Assembly: GCF_910592395.1 (NCBI RefSeq)
Contig: NC_088308.1
Coordinates: 15,765,501 to 15,829,500 of the forward strand
DNA: 64,000 nt
Source of the DNA: Lineus longissimus
Taxonomy: Eukaryota; Nemertea; Pilidiophora; Heteronemertea; Lineidae
Direction of reading: 5' to 3'
The position numbers and the translations under genes are program-made. The notes under the pieces were generated by a model that did not search any database, was not told the DNA's origin, and was given only the letters and a program-made list of their open reading frames with translations. Positions 12,511 to 24,112 of this stretch are shown piece after piece. Every line of letters starts with the position of its first letter. Positions within the stretch are counted from its first letter, which is position 1.

Positions 12511-13923
12511 GAAACGGCCAGGGGCCATTGTGCTCACCGTATGCATCTTTTAGTAGGCAGGATCATGCTTAGTTTAGAGGTGAATATGGTGAACACAATC
12601 AGGCATGAAGACTTTTTTTAGATGTGTATTGATGTCAAGTAATAAGACAGGGCAGTATATATAAGTTTATGATCCAACCAATAATTGTCTATGACATCAA
12701 CAAGATCAATATTGTGTGATTGCTAAGAGTCCCTGCAATAAAAATTTCATCGAAAAAAAGTCATTAATAAGCGAGATATTGCACGTCCTACTTTTTCAGT
12801 TTTGACCCCCTGGTGGCCAAATCAAGAATCAGATCAGGCCAAAATTCGGTGTCAGAGATTATCTGATGTAGGGGGTTACATGTACCAACTTTCAAGTTCA
12901 TAGCTTCAGCAGTTAAGAAACATGCCATAGTTACACTCTAACAGCCAATTTACGCCATTTGACCTCTGTGACTAGAAAAGGAGGTCAAATCCAAAAATCG
13001 TAGGACATGTGGTGTATCCTTGCTAGAAGTCCCTGCCATAAAATTTTTATCAAAAACAAGTCACTTATAAGCGAGATAGCACACTTTTTAGATTTCCACT
13101 TTTGGCCCCCTGGTGGCAAAGTTGAGAATCAGATCAAACATAAATTCAGCACCAGAGGCTATGTGATATAGGGGGTTATATGTACCAAGTTTCAAGTTCA
13201 TAGCTTTAGTGGTTAAGAAACGTGCCATAGTTTACACTCTAACGGCCAATTTACGCCATATGACCTCTGTGACCTTGAAAAGTAGGTCAAATTGAAAACC
13301 CGTACGATATGTGATTTATTCTTCCGAAGAGTACCTACCATAAAAATTTTATCGAAAACAAGTCACTTATAAGCGAGATATCACACTTTTTAGATTTCCA
13401 CTTTTGGCCCCCTGGTGGCAAAGTTGAGAATCAGATCAAACTGAAATTCAGCACCAGAGGCTATGTGATATAGGGGGTTATATGTACCAAGTTTCAAGTT
13501 CATAGCTTTAGTGGTTAAGAAACGTGCCATAGTTTACACTCTAACGGCCAATTTACGCCATATGACCTCTGTGACCTTGAAAAGTAGGTCAAATTAAAAA
13601 CCTGTATGATATAAGATGCATATTTGCTATGAGTACCTACAACAAAAGTTTCATCGAAAACAAGTCACTAATAAGCGAGATATCACACTTTTTAGATATC
13701 GACATTTCGCCCCTGGTGGCCAAGTTGAGAATCAGATCGGACCGAAATTCAGTGTCAGAGGTCACCTGACCTAGGGGGTGCTGTGTACAAAGTTTCAAGT
13801 TCATAGCCCCAGCGGTTAAGAAACGTGCCACTGTTTCTGAAACAGGATACGACGGTCGACGACGACGCCACCGCCGACGGACACAGCGCTATCGTATAGA
13901 CTCCCCTTACGGTGAGCCAAAAA
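12511..13923 (+). repeat. Composite dispersed repeat, type A (copy 2)
   Basis: Starts GAAACGGCCAGGGGCCATTG and ends ACGGTGAGCCAAAAA. Near-identical to 6427-7700 over its left part, but with four monomers and no TTAA MITE. High similarity suggests a recent copy event. Confidence 0.9.
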
Positions 13924-14394
13924 CCAGTACATAAATGTATATACACTTTAGTTTAAACAGAGAAATGTTTGCAAGCATTTAATTTTCCCAAAGTGCAATG
14001 CTAAATGTAGACAAAAAGACACTCAGAAACTTGAACTGCAATGCATTAAGTATCAAACATCAGCAGCAAATGCAATACTTGATCTTTTGCCAATTGAAAA
14101 CCAACTTTAGGTAGCACGAAAACTTCACAGTTTAAAGTACTGTCCTAATATGCACACGTGTTTAAGGCTGTGAAGGCATATTATCATATACAGAAACTCC
14201 TATTGATTTTTACTGGCTATTTTCCAATGCAGTGGTTAACGTTAACCCTGTACCACCCCTGATCAAGCTTTCAACACTAAGCTGAGTTACTGCACCTTTT
14301 TTTCACGGCCCATGATATGCTGTACATGACTGCATATCAAAAGACTATCTTAAAGATGTCTGATGTTACAATGTTTATGTCTTAGCCAAAAAAG

Positions 14395-14580
14395 CCAAGC
14401 ATGAACTTTTCAACTTTGACCTCTGTGACCGTGAAAATTAGGTCCAAGCAAAAATTTGTTTGACATATGATGTATCCTCCATATACCGGTGAGGTGTATT
14501 AGAGTAATTGTCATTGTTTTCTTTTTCAGCAAACTCCCCTAGTGGTGTAAATCAGAGCAGGCCATCATCGTTGCAGAAGA
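14395..14580 (+). repeat. Partial monomer of the composite dispersed repeat
   Basis: One diverged block TTTGACCTCTGTGACCGTG with GGTCCAAGCAAAAA and a following CTCCCCTAGTGG remnant. No termini seen. Confidence 0.5.
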
Positions 14581-15252
14581 GGGGTAATTGAGTGCCATCA
14601 GCATGACGTTGTGGTGTAGATTTTCGTCTCGGCGCAGCGCGTCACTGATCCGCACAAAAAATATCTCTGCACGGAGGCCTCACTCGGGGCCATGTCGATT
14701 TAACGGAATCGACAAAAACTGGTCTGTAACCGATACAACCTGGTTCTCATCATGTATCTGTATCGGTTGGGGGGGGGGGGTTATACTGCGGGAAATACCC
14801 AATTGGTTCAAGGTCTTTACATGAGATAGCAGGAATTGCTGGTGTTGATCATATTGATACAAAAACCTTTTATAGGAGCGTAGGTACATGTACATGTATT
14901 GCATGAGTGACGTGGTTATAGTCTAGGCTAATATTAGGGCTCAGGTCCAGGGGTTTTTGTCACGTGCAAGGTACAGGTATAGTGACACCTTGAGAAGACT
15001 GAAACAGGTCTAGGGTAATCCAGCCTCCCACCCTGCGCGTCCGTTCCCCTGCCCCCTATGACTTTTACCCATGGACAATTTCCATTTAGGCTATCACCCC
15101 TTCATTAACTGCTCCCCATAGCCTAATGTACATTACCTCCCCAGATATTTACCCGCCCCTGACTTCTGCCTCATATTATAGTATCTCTGGATCATACAAA
15201 CCATCTCTACCTACATGAAAATCGTAAAAAATCGATGAACAAACACACCGAT

Positions 15253-15672
15253 CTGTTCTGATTGGTCATCCTAAACAGCGTCCACCAGCGTACACCAGCG
15301 CCCACCAGGTTTAAAGTCAGGTATAAAGTCATCAAAATAAAATTTAGTAGCCATAAATGTAATAAGTACACCATAAAACACAATCCCTGAAAATTTCATG
15401 ACATTTGGGTGTAAAATAAGGGAGATGTTGTCTAAAATCACAGGGCTCCTGTTGTATTGGGAAGCCCTATCATTTCCTCCAAGTCAAATCCAACACGGCA
15501 GCCGACTGGGTGGTGGACGCAGGTACATTTAGCACACAAATGTCATGAAACGATCAGGAAATTTGGAAAATGTCCTGCTTATTTCGTTTATGACCATTAG
15601 ATTTTATTTTCATGACTTAATATGCTTTTAAACCTGGTGAACGCTGTTTAGTATGACGCATTCTGACAGGAG
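15253..15672. mobile_element. MITE-like element with ~90-bp terminal inverted repeats
   Basis: Left arm (about 15255-15355) contains CTAAACAGCGTCCACCAGCG and GGTTTAAA; the right arm (about 15575-15670) is its diverged reverse complement (TTTAAACCTGGTGAACGCTG then TTTAG). The left arm has an extra local triplication of a CAGCGTCCAC-like unit. Confidence 0.7.
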
Positions 15673-17386
15673 AATGGGGATTCCCAGAAACAACCTCGTA
15701 TGCAGGTAATAAAGACTGAGCTCGTGTCCTACCTGTATATCCCACAGTTCAAAAGTATATAGGTAGGACGGGGAACAAGTCCACGAAAACAATGCCTCGC
15801 AGACCTTTTCACAAGCCTGTCCGGGGGATCAATTTACTTCTCGATAACTATAGCGATTTATAACATTCTAATAGCCTGGGAATCTTGTATTCATTGTTAG
15901 TAATAACATTCTTTAATTGTCAAGCGATTTTATGCAGTTTTAGCATTGTTTCCGTTGATTCCGTCGATTCCGTTAAATGGACATGGCCCTCACTCGGGTC
16001 AAGTCAGAACCAAAATCGGAAAAGGGTGTTAATTCCATCGGTTTTTGAATTTTTCCATTTCATGTGTTATTTATTGATGGAGGCTACCACAAAAGAATGA
16101 ATGGTGATTGGGCAGCCAACAGCTTGGTAGTATTGCCCTAAATAATTCCAATGGTCGTTTAAACATCATTTCCTTTTTTAGAACAAAGCTTTTGTTGAGG
16201 GCACTGACAAGAAACAAGAGTATGTTATTCTACATGAATGCACTGAACTTTGATCATGGTTTTCAACAATCAAATGAATGGGTTTCTCCTCAATGCAGTA
16301 ATCAGAAGACTTGCGTGGGTGTTACAGATAGGTTGCAGAATCCATTTCAATCTTATTTCCAGATGAGCAAAGATCAGTTAGAAAGCTTAATATTTTTATT
16401 TGAAAAGTTCTATTTTTACTATTCAGTGGGAGTGTAGTCTATAGATTTTGATGGGAAACTTGGACAACTGCAATGTATCTTAAATTGAAACTAGCTTTTT
16501 TAACAAAGATTGGCTAAAACTGCTTTTAGGTTAATATCTGTTATGGGGAACATCCCAAAACAACCCACCCATCCCGATCCATATCTCAGGAGAATCATAA
16601 AAGACAGATGAGTAGAAATGGTGAATCAGCATCTCGAGCTATGTAACTGTATCCTATTTTGGAGGGGGCAGGTCGGTAAACATCATGGTTCTCATGTGAC
16701 ATGATTCAACTGTTTACTCCTTGCTAATGTTCACTTGCAGTATAAAACAGAGCTCTACAAGTATCTTCATGAGTAATGTGGCGGCAGATGTTTGAAGGAC
16801 TTCAATTGAATCTCTTCTCATAACATTGTTCTGTGAATTTTTTAACCTGCACGCATTATACACAAATATGATGACAACCAAATAGAGAAAATAAAATAAA
16901 TAGCAGGTCTGACTAAGTTGAAAATGAGATTAACCCGTAAAATCCTTTTTAAATGTATGCATATCAATTTCTCAATAATCTGGATACCAACCTGATGAAT
17001 AAAATACATGTGTGTAGAACACATAATATCAAAACCACCTTTGAGACCAAGGTGAACACACAGCCTCCTGCTCATTATCAAGAGTTAATACCAATGGGGG
17101 CTTCATTTACTTCTTTACTAACAATGTGAAGCCAGTACTCACTGCACAGGAAGGACAACCTATTAACATCTGTACGAAACTCAACAACTCCAAAGTCATT
17201 GTCCAGCTAAAGTTTATGGCAACTGGATCAGGCTCAGGCATGAATGGAGAAAAGTTGAGAAAATCAGCTTCAATTAAATGATTTTAGGACCAAGGGGTTG
17301 ATATATTTGATGAGCTGTACTGAGCAAATCATAATAAATACAAATATTTTACAGCCAGTCATGAGAGTATGCACACTTGTACTTAC
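15673..17386. other. No gene seen; expected site of the missing SGSM3 3' exons
   Basis: Lies directly downstream of the last recognised SGSM3 exon. No segment encoding the expected W-rich end of the RUN domain was seen on the minus strand. Possible poly(A) signals occur but cannot be assigned. Confidence 0.4.
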
Positions 17387-17472
17387 TTTAATCCACAGCA
17401 TATCAGAGATCTGAATTTGATGTCCATCTGGGCATGTGCTGCATCATGCGACAGGTTTACAGACTGAACACA
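17387..17472 (-). CDS. SGSM3: SGSM3 exon 17 in window (RUN, last exon seen)
   Basis: 86 bp, acceptor GTTTCAG, donor GTAAGT, ending two bases into an Asn codon. It encodes [20 protein letters not shown] then RSLICCGL, matching the vertebrate AVQSVNVTHDAVHAQMDVKL segment. The expected continuation (an E-Q-V-x-H-L-W-L-E type segment, about 80 residues) was searched for by eye on the minus strand down to position 1 and not found. Confidence 0.92.
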
Positions 17473-18380
17473 CTGAAACACAAACAGATTGACTAGATTA
17501 GAGAAAAAATGTGTATCAGTTGACTGCACTGATTTAAAAAAAAGATTTTTCTGAAAACCTGGTCAAAGCGACATTTGCAGAGCATGATTGCTGTGACCAT
17601 GAAAAGTTGGTAAAACCCAAAAGCCAAGTGTCATGTCATGGGTCTGTGTAAGATGTTCTAAGATTAAAGTTCATAAAATTTGGTTACATATAACTGATAA
17701 GGCTTATTTCAATTTTACAGATTTTCAGGTTTGAAAAAAATCGGTCAAATCAGACGAAAAGTTGTCCTAAATACATGTATCAACAGAAACCGAATTTAAG
17801 ATGTGGATATGACATAAACACACATAAATGGAAATGCTATAGACTCAGGTGTTTGTCTGACAACACAGACACAAATAAACCTTATGCAGTGAGTTGCTGG
17901 GAAATATTTGCTTGTCCCAGGGTACTGATTTTATCTTTTTGGTTGAACTCCAATGACCCCTATTTCCCATTTGGTTGAAGTCCAGCGAGTGGCTCGAAAC
18001 AATATCAGTCTTCATAAGTGAGTAAATGCAGTATTGGTGTCGAGCCATTGCCACAGGGAGGGGGGCTGAGGGAAGGCCCCGGAAAAGTACTGCTGTGATT
18101 CTATCATTTTCCCAAAGGGCCAAAGAACGACTAAGGCTGTACAGATTTTGAAAATCTAGGAAAGATGGGTAGCCAAGTAAATTTGATTGTAGGAACACTT
18201 GACCATCGAGTCCCCAGGACCTCCAGTCAAACGTCATAAAAGTGTATCCCAGCCTTTTGAAATAGCCATGGCTAAATCTGATCAAGTGTCTGGCATACAA
18301 CACCCGAGAAAATGCTGAGTTAGAAGCGAGTGCTTGAGGGGGAGGTACTTAAACTTGATAGCTGCCTTATTGGACATCGA

Positions 18381-18424
18381 CAGATGGCCACAACATGCTC
18401 TCGATTTTTGTCTGGGGCAATCAA
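18381..18424 (+). repeat. Short dispersed hairpin end (copy 1)
   Basis: GGCCACAACATGCTCTCGAT, then TTTTGTCTGGGGCAATCAAAC. Matches 32442-32484 (GCCACAACATAATGCCCTCG, ATTTTTGTCGGGGGCATTAA). The second copy folds as a short stem (ATGCCC...GGGCAT). Probably the end of an unrecognised repeat. Confidence 0.5.
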
Positions 18425-18574
18425 ACAATGGACTGGTTACCATTCTATATAGATTTATACAAAATGAGTAATAAAGAAAAATGTCATCAGGCATACTAAA
18501 CAATCTGTAATCACATTTAGCTTTGAATACATGTAATTCGCAAGAAGTATAAGAAGTATCAAAGGCTTACTTAC

Positions 18575-18623
18575 TCTATACAAAATCTCCTCTGGAGTCA
18601 GAACTTTACCATCTTCATCAAGT
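18575..18623 (-). CDS. SGSM3: SGSM3 exon 16 in window (RUN, micro-exon)
   Basis: 49 bp. The first base completes the Arg codon begun 15 kb upstream, then LDEDGKVLTPEEILYR is read up to donor GTAAGT. The match to vertebrate RLDEDGKVLTPEELLYR is near-perfect, which fixes both boundaries despite the very short exon. Confidence 0.95.
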
Positions 18624-18847
18624 CTGTAAGTGTAAAAGAAAAAATACAAGTGAACATATAACCTAGTTGTCTAAATTCAAGACGTACATTTATAAACCCT
18701 GGTCACAATTTTGTGTTGGAAGTCATCTGATCTGACCTAAGGGTTCATCGGTACCAAGTTTCAGCTCAATAGCCCAAGTGGTTACGAAATAACAGACGAT
18801 GACGATTAAGTAACTTCAAGAGTGATTAGGGCTCCTTGAACTAAATG

Positions 18848-19898
18848 AATGTCCTGGGGACATTGTGCTCACCAGGGAATGATTTAGTGGTAGATGAAAA
18901 TGAGACATGGAGGTTAAATTGACTTTTTAAATACGTCAAAAAGTGGCACTATCAATGACACTTTTAGAGTTTGACCGCTGTGAACTTGATAACTAGGTCA
19001 AAATAAGGTCAAAATTGACCTATTGAGTCAACTTGTACAGATGCTTAATAGGTGTCTACATATAAAATTCGAAAGTCAAGTGTCTGTGACATATAGTAGT
19101 GAAACATACCACCCTCAGTGAAATTTTAGAGTTCGACCTTTCTGACCTTGGAAACTAGGTCAAGGTGAAAATGTAACTTATAAGCACTATGTTAATCTTG
19201 ATCATGTCAATCAATGATGCCCATTTGAAGATCACAGAGTGCAGGTGTCTTGATATACGACAGACATTGAGTTTTATGACCTGACCTACTTACACCTGAA
19301 AAGTAGGCCATATTGGCCTGAGTTTTTGTTAATATTTACAGATGTCCAATAGGTGTCTACATATCAAATTTGAAGAGTCTAGGAAAACTGACCAGAATTG
19401 TCAATTGAGTCTTGCCAGACACTGGAGTCTCCGGCTTTGAGGGGGGGGGTCGGACCTGGGACAAGAGTGTGCCAGAATAATTTTTTGGGGAGAAGAATCC
19501 CCACTAATATAGAAGTCTCCAGCTCAAAGCCGGAGACTGATGACAATGCCACTTTTGCTGAAATTTCTTTGTGACCTACAAAGTAGGTCAAATCAAAAAC
19601 TCAGATAGTATGTCATGTAGTCTCATTAGAAGTATTGACAGGTAAAATTTCATGGTTCTAGCTATCACCGTTCATGAGATATCAACAAAATAAGGTTTTC
19701 AAAGATGGCCGCCTGGATTCCAGAGAGTAGGTCAAATGGCAAAGATGTTTTTCGTGCGTCAAGTCACGTTGTCGTGAGACATTCACATACCAAGTTTCAA
19801 CTTCCTAGACTCAACAGTGAGTAAACGTACCACCATTGTTGACGGACGGACGACGGACACTGCGGTATTGTATAGACTACCCTACGGTGAGCCAAAAA
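18848..19898 (+). repeat. Composite dispersed repeat, type A-like, diverged
   Basis: Both termini are visible (GGGGACATTGTGCTCACC; ACCCTACGGTGAGCCAAAA) and a GACGGACGGACGACGGACAC tract lies before the end, but the internal monomers have drifted (TTTGACCGCTGTGAACTTG; TTCGACCTTTCTGACCTTGG). Contains a small inverted repeat GTCTCCGGCTTTGAG / CTCAAAGCCGGAGAC near 19427-19530. Confidence 0.8.
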
Positions 19899-19899
19899 G

Positions 19900-22290
19900 A
19901 AGCATACATGGTTTTCAATTTTTGGTAGCCAAGCCAAGACCGAAATAGGGTCTTTTAGGTTATCATACCTGCAGGCGTTGATGCCCACAAAGTTTCAGGT
20001 TGATAGAACTGCAAATTGTGACCTGCTAATGGACAACAGATACATCTCAACACAAACCAAATCACATCATAGTCCTTATATATAAACTGAATGACATAGC
20101 GCTGAAGGGGCTTTCTATTCAGATACAGCGGCAATGACCTTGAATATCAATATTATGGAGACAAAGAAAACAGTGTTGACTACTTAGTTTTACAATCACA
20201 CCAGATGATGAGAGTTATATGACAAAGGGCAAATGGCACACATTTGCGGTATATGATGCTGAATGCTTCGGAAAGGTCATAAACTCCACCTGAGGATGGG
20301 GCATGTATGATCATAAAATAAACTTGATTGAAATATAAATTGCAAAGTAATCATGCATTGAAGACCAATTGGAACTTTCATTCAAACATGATAAATCTTT
20401 AATAGATGTCCTTGAAATGCAGCTGTAAATAGAGTGAAATGCCTCATAAAAGACTAATTGAGATTCACATTTAGCTGCACCTTTGTATGAACTTAACTGC
20501 TCTCAGCAATTTATCATGGATACATGATGTAGCTGAAGAACAAAGGGTTCCCTAGATTTTGGCCAATTTCAGCACGTGGCTTGGTGGATCTTGTGTTTTA
20601 TCATAGATTTCATGTCACTACTGAGGAAACAAGAGCTTAATCTCAAACCCTACTCCCTTTTATTTATTATTCAATTTTATTGCAGATCTGCATGAATCTC
20701 ACAACCCAACTTTTTGGAATCTAAAACCCGGAAATCGGCATTTCAATGGAGAAATCTCATCCTTGCTTAACACAGCTGCTGCTGAATTTCAACACATGAA
20801 CAAGACATGTCTGGCCGGGGTGGGAAAACAAAAATTACCAAAACTAGCCATACAGACATGTCAAGAGTATTCTACCTCAGTACCTCAATAACAAACTCCT
20901 CGAGACCTGTTTGAGAATTTCCTATCTCACTTGTCAGAGACATGCTACACATAGCACCGTCCCAAGGTTGACTCTTATTAGAGGCTGTCTTTCATCTCAA
21001 GGATCATTTCCGGTCTGTTGATCAGACGAGGAGCTCATTTTCAACTTGGATAGAAATCTGAATGAATCATATGATGTTTCATTTGCATTAAATAATGGTG
21101 CTCATCCTGGAGGACTGGAAAACATTGTTGACCAGGGCTAGTTCTCGGTCAAGGTCAGAACCTTGAGGAGGAACGGCAGCACCTGAGGGGAGATGCACTC
21201 AATTAAGTTTTGCTCAAAATGTAGTAACCCACAGGAATGCAGGGCAGGTTGTTAAAAGATTACATTAGAATTAAATTAAACGAGACCTTTAGGCCCGCAT
21301 GACTCTCTAATTTGAGAGTTCATTTCTTGACATCAAAAACTACATTTGTGTCTAAGGGTGAAAATGCATTAACAACATTGACAGAAAATCATGTGGCATC
21401 ATTTGAAGTACGCCCAGTGGGCTTATACTGGGGGACTAGACTGAAAGATGCATTACCGTCAGAAAACACTCCCGTTATCACACATATACTGGGTTTGACG
21501 AAAGTGGATTTGGACAGTGCTAGTAAAGACAATGCTCGACAGAATTGGGACGACTCCAAGCCAACTTTTCAACAGGAAATTATTTCTAAACATACATATA
21601 TGTGATTCGATAGCAGTTTGGATTGAAGTCATTAACTTTTTCATTCAACTGATTTAGCGATATTGCAAAAAAATCATCAACTCTGGCTAGGACACAATTC
21701 CAATATTGACATGGGGTTGAACCCTGACCGGAAAGGAGGGAGGGGGAGATTTTTGTTTAATCGCTAATTTTAAACTCTTTCTATCTTCTTAGGCAATTTG
21801 TAAAATCTGGCAACGAGGTAATTTTGAGAAAAATACGCCATACTATAGAGAAGCAAACATCCCACAATTATTTGCTTAAAGAGACTGAAGTATTCTTTGG
21901 TAGTACAGCCATGAAAAGTAGATCAAACACTTAGAATGCTCTTAGAAAGTTCTGGCAGTCACACCTTCCCAGTGACTGGGGTCTTTTGAGGCTATACTCA
22001 AGCACAGCAAGAGTGGAAATAACAGATTCGAAATTGTTTACCAAATAGTGTGGTTCATTTACTGGTCTTCTTGACATGCTTTCACCAATGGCAGACAGGT
22101 CAAGTTTTGCCTATTCAAAACGCCTTTTTTATGACTGAGAATATAAGACAATGCCCATCCCTCACAGAAATATTACTTTTTGATCCAATTGATGTGTCTG
22201 ACACTTGACGTAAAAAGCAGAAAAACATCCAATGAACATGATGAAGTGGACTCTTTTTAGGGAAAGAAGTTCAAAAGCAACGTCATCTAG
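19900..22290. other. Intron sequence, nothing recognised
   Basis: Part of the 15-kb intron between SGSM3 exons 15 and 16. Short diverged repeat traces occur at 19900-20040; otherwise unique-looking AT-rich DNA. Confidence 0.45.
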
Positions 22291-22988
22291 TGAAACGGCA
22301 AGGGGCCATTGTGCTCACCGCATAGATATTTGGTGGTTAGGAATTCATCTTTGTTAAGAAACATGCTACATGTCTAGTATATAGGTCAAACCAAAGTCGG
22401 TATGACATGTGATGTATCATTGCTTGGAGAACATATCATAAAAATATCATTGAAAACAAGTCATTAATAAGCAAGATATTGCACTTTTTACCTTTTTTAG
22501 TTTTGGCCCCCTGGTGGCCAAGTCGAGAATCAGATCAGATCAAAATTCGGTGTCAGAGGTTATATGATGTAGGGAGTCATGTGTACTAAATTTCAAGTTC
22601 ATAGCTTTATTGGTTAAGAAACGTGCCATAGTTACACTCAAAACGTACAATTTACACCATTTGACCTCTGTGACCTGAAAACTAGGTCAAATCAAAAACC
22701 TGTATGATATGTGATGTATCCTTGCTAAGAAAACCTACCATAAAAATTTCATTGAAAACGGGTCAGTCATAAGAGAGATATCACACTTTTTAGGTTTCCG
22801 CTTCTGGCCCCCTGGTGGCCAAGTCAAGAATCAGATCGGACCGAAATTCAGTGTCAGAGGTCATCTGACCTGAGGGGTCCTGTGTGCAAAGTTTCAAGTT
22901 CATAGCTTTAGCGGTTAAGAAACGTACCACTGTGTTTGAAACAGGATACAGATGACGACGGACAACGGACACTGCGGTGAGCCAAAAA
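22291..22988 (+). repeat. Composite dispersed repeat, type A, short copy
   Basis: Starts TGAAACGGCAAGGGGCCATT then GTGCTCACC and ends ACACTGCGGTGAGCCAAAA. Two monomers only. One perfect TTTGACCTCTGTGACCTG block at about 22662. Confidence 0.85.
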
Positions 22989-23200
22989 GTTATATTGTTG
23001 TTGTATGATTGAATGATAAGGTAAATCAGTCTGAAATAACTCTTTTCCTAGAAATACCATGTAGCAACATTGTCCGTGAAGTCAAAAGGTCGCAACCAGG
23101 CAGTGACACTATTGTACAATGAGCTTGGAGAAAGCTGAGAAGCCTGAGGGTCATCAATCTTGAATGAACACATTAAAATGACGGCTGTCAGTTATTAAAT

Positions 23201-23382
23201 ACAGTGAAACCTCCCTTAGCAGTCAACTCTGTTGGCACGACACCCTCTCTATTACAGACAGTGATTATGGTCCCAAATAGGTCATTTCTATATAAGGTGA
23301 CCTCTGAAATCAGGACACCTCTCTATTACGGATATATCACTTGTGAATCTCAATGGTGTGCTTTAGAGACAGGTTCTACTGA
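23201..23382. mobile_element. MITE of pogo/Tc1 type (ACAGTGAAACCTC family), copy 1
   Basis: Starts ACAGTGAAACCTCCCTTAGC and ends GACAGGTTCTACTG, near-complementary. The body repeats ACACCTCTCTATTA-like motifs. Similar to the element at 37578-37755. Confidence 0.7.
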
Positions 23383-23874
23383 ATAGTGGAGTGCTGGAGA
23401 ATCTAGATGTTACCAAGACTTCTCCAGCAGATGACTTCGGAAAAACTTCAACCATTTCTGGTTTTAATTTTGAAGCTTTAAACTTGGTATTACGTTGTAC
23501 TTATTTTTGTTGTTTGAGTAATAGCGTTTGCAATAAACACCCTAAATGTCACTTCGTGAATTGACATCAGAAAATATGGCAATTTTTAGGCAAAATGGCA
23601 ACAAACCATTGTTAATTATAGGACATTATTTTCAGGCTTAAACACTCAGATGGTGTCTTTACTAAACAAGAGCAACACATAGTGTGACATATGTCCCCAA
23701 CTGTGTGTTGTCCGTGTGTGTAATTAAGAAGAAATTGTAGGTTTGCGTTTGCTATACAACAGGAAAACTAGAGGATACGAAAGGAAGAGTTGTTACGATG
23801 GTAACATTTTGCGTCGTCCTCTGGTTACAACCAAAGTTGTAATGGTTCGACCAAGCCGTTTACCAGTTATCAAG

Positions 23875-24112
23875 TGTCGCATTGGGACAACCTGTATAAG
23901 TTTAGTTTTTTGGGACACACTGTAGTTCAAGGTAATTAGCATAGGTGGCAGCACTGGGGGGAGTGTGTTGAGAAAAAATGATGGAGGACATCTGAGATGC
24001 TGTGAGCACATGAAGAAAAGAAACCTGAATATTATGATGAGAAGATGAATATAGACAGTTTTATTGAATTACAAGAGTTAGAGTTGAGTAATTATACAGT
24101 CCTACCCCGACA
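23875..24112 (+). repeat. 5' LTR of BEL/Pao element
   Basis: 238 bp, starts TGTCGCATTGGG and ends CCCCGACA, so the ends form a 5-bp inverted repeat. Identical by eye to 31799-32036. Preceded by the target duplication TCAAG. I see no canonical TGG primer-binding site immediately after it. Confidence 0.96.

Noticed and set aside
14588-14904. Overlapping open frames around a G10 run on both strands
   Set aside because: Low-complexity region; no domain or conserved start.
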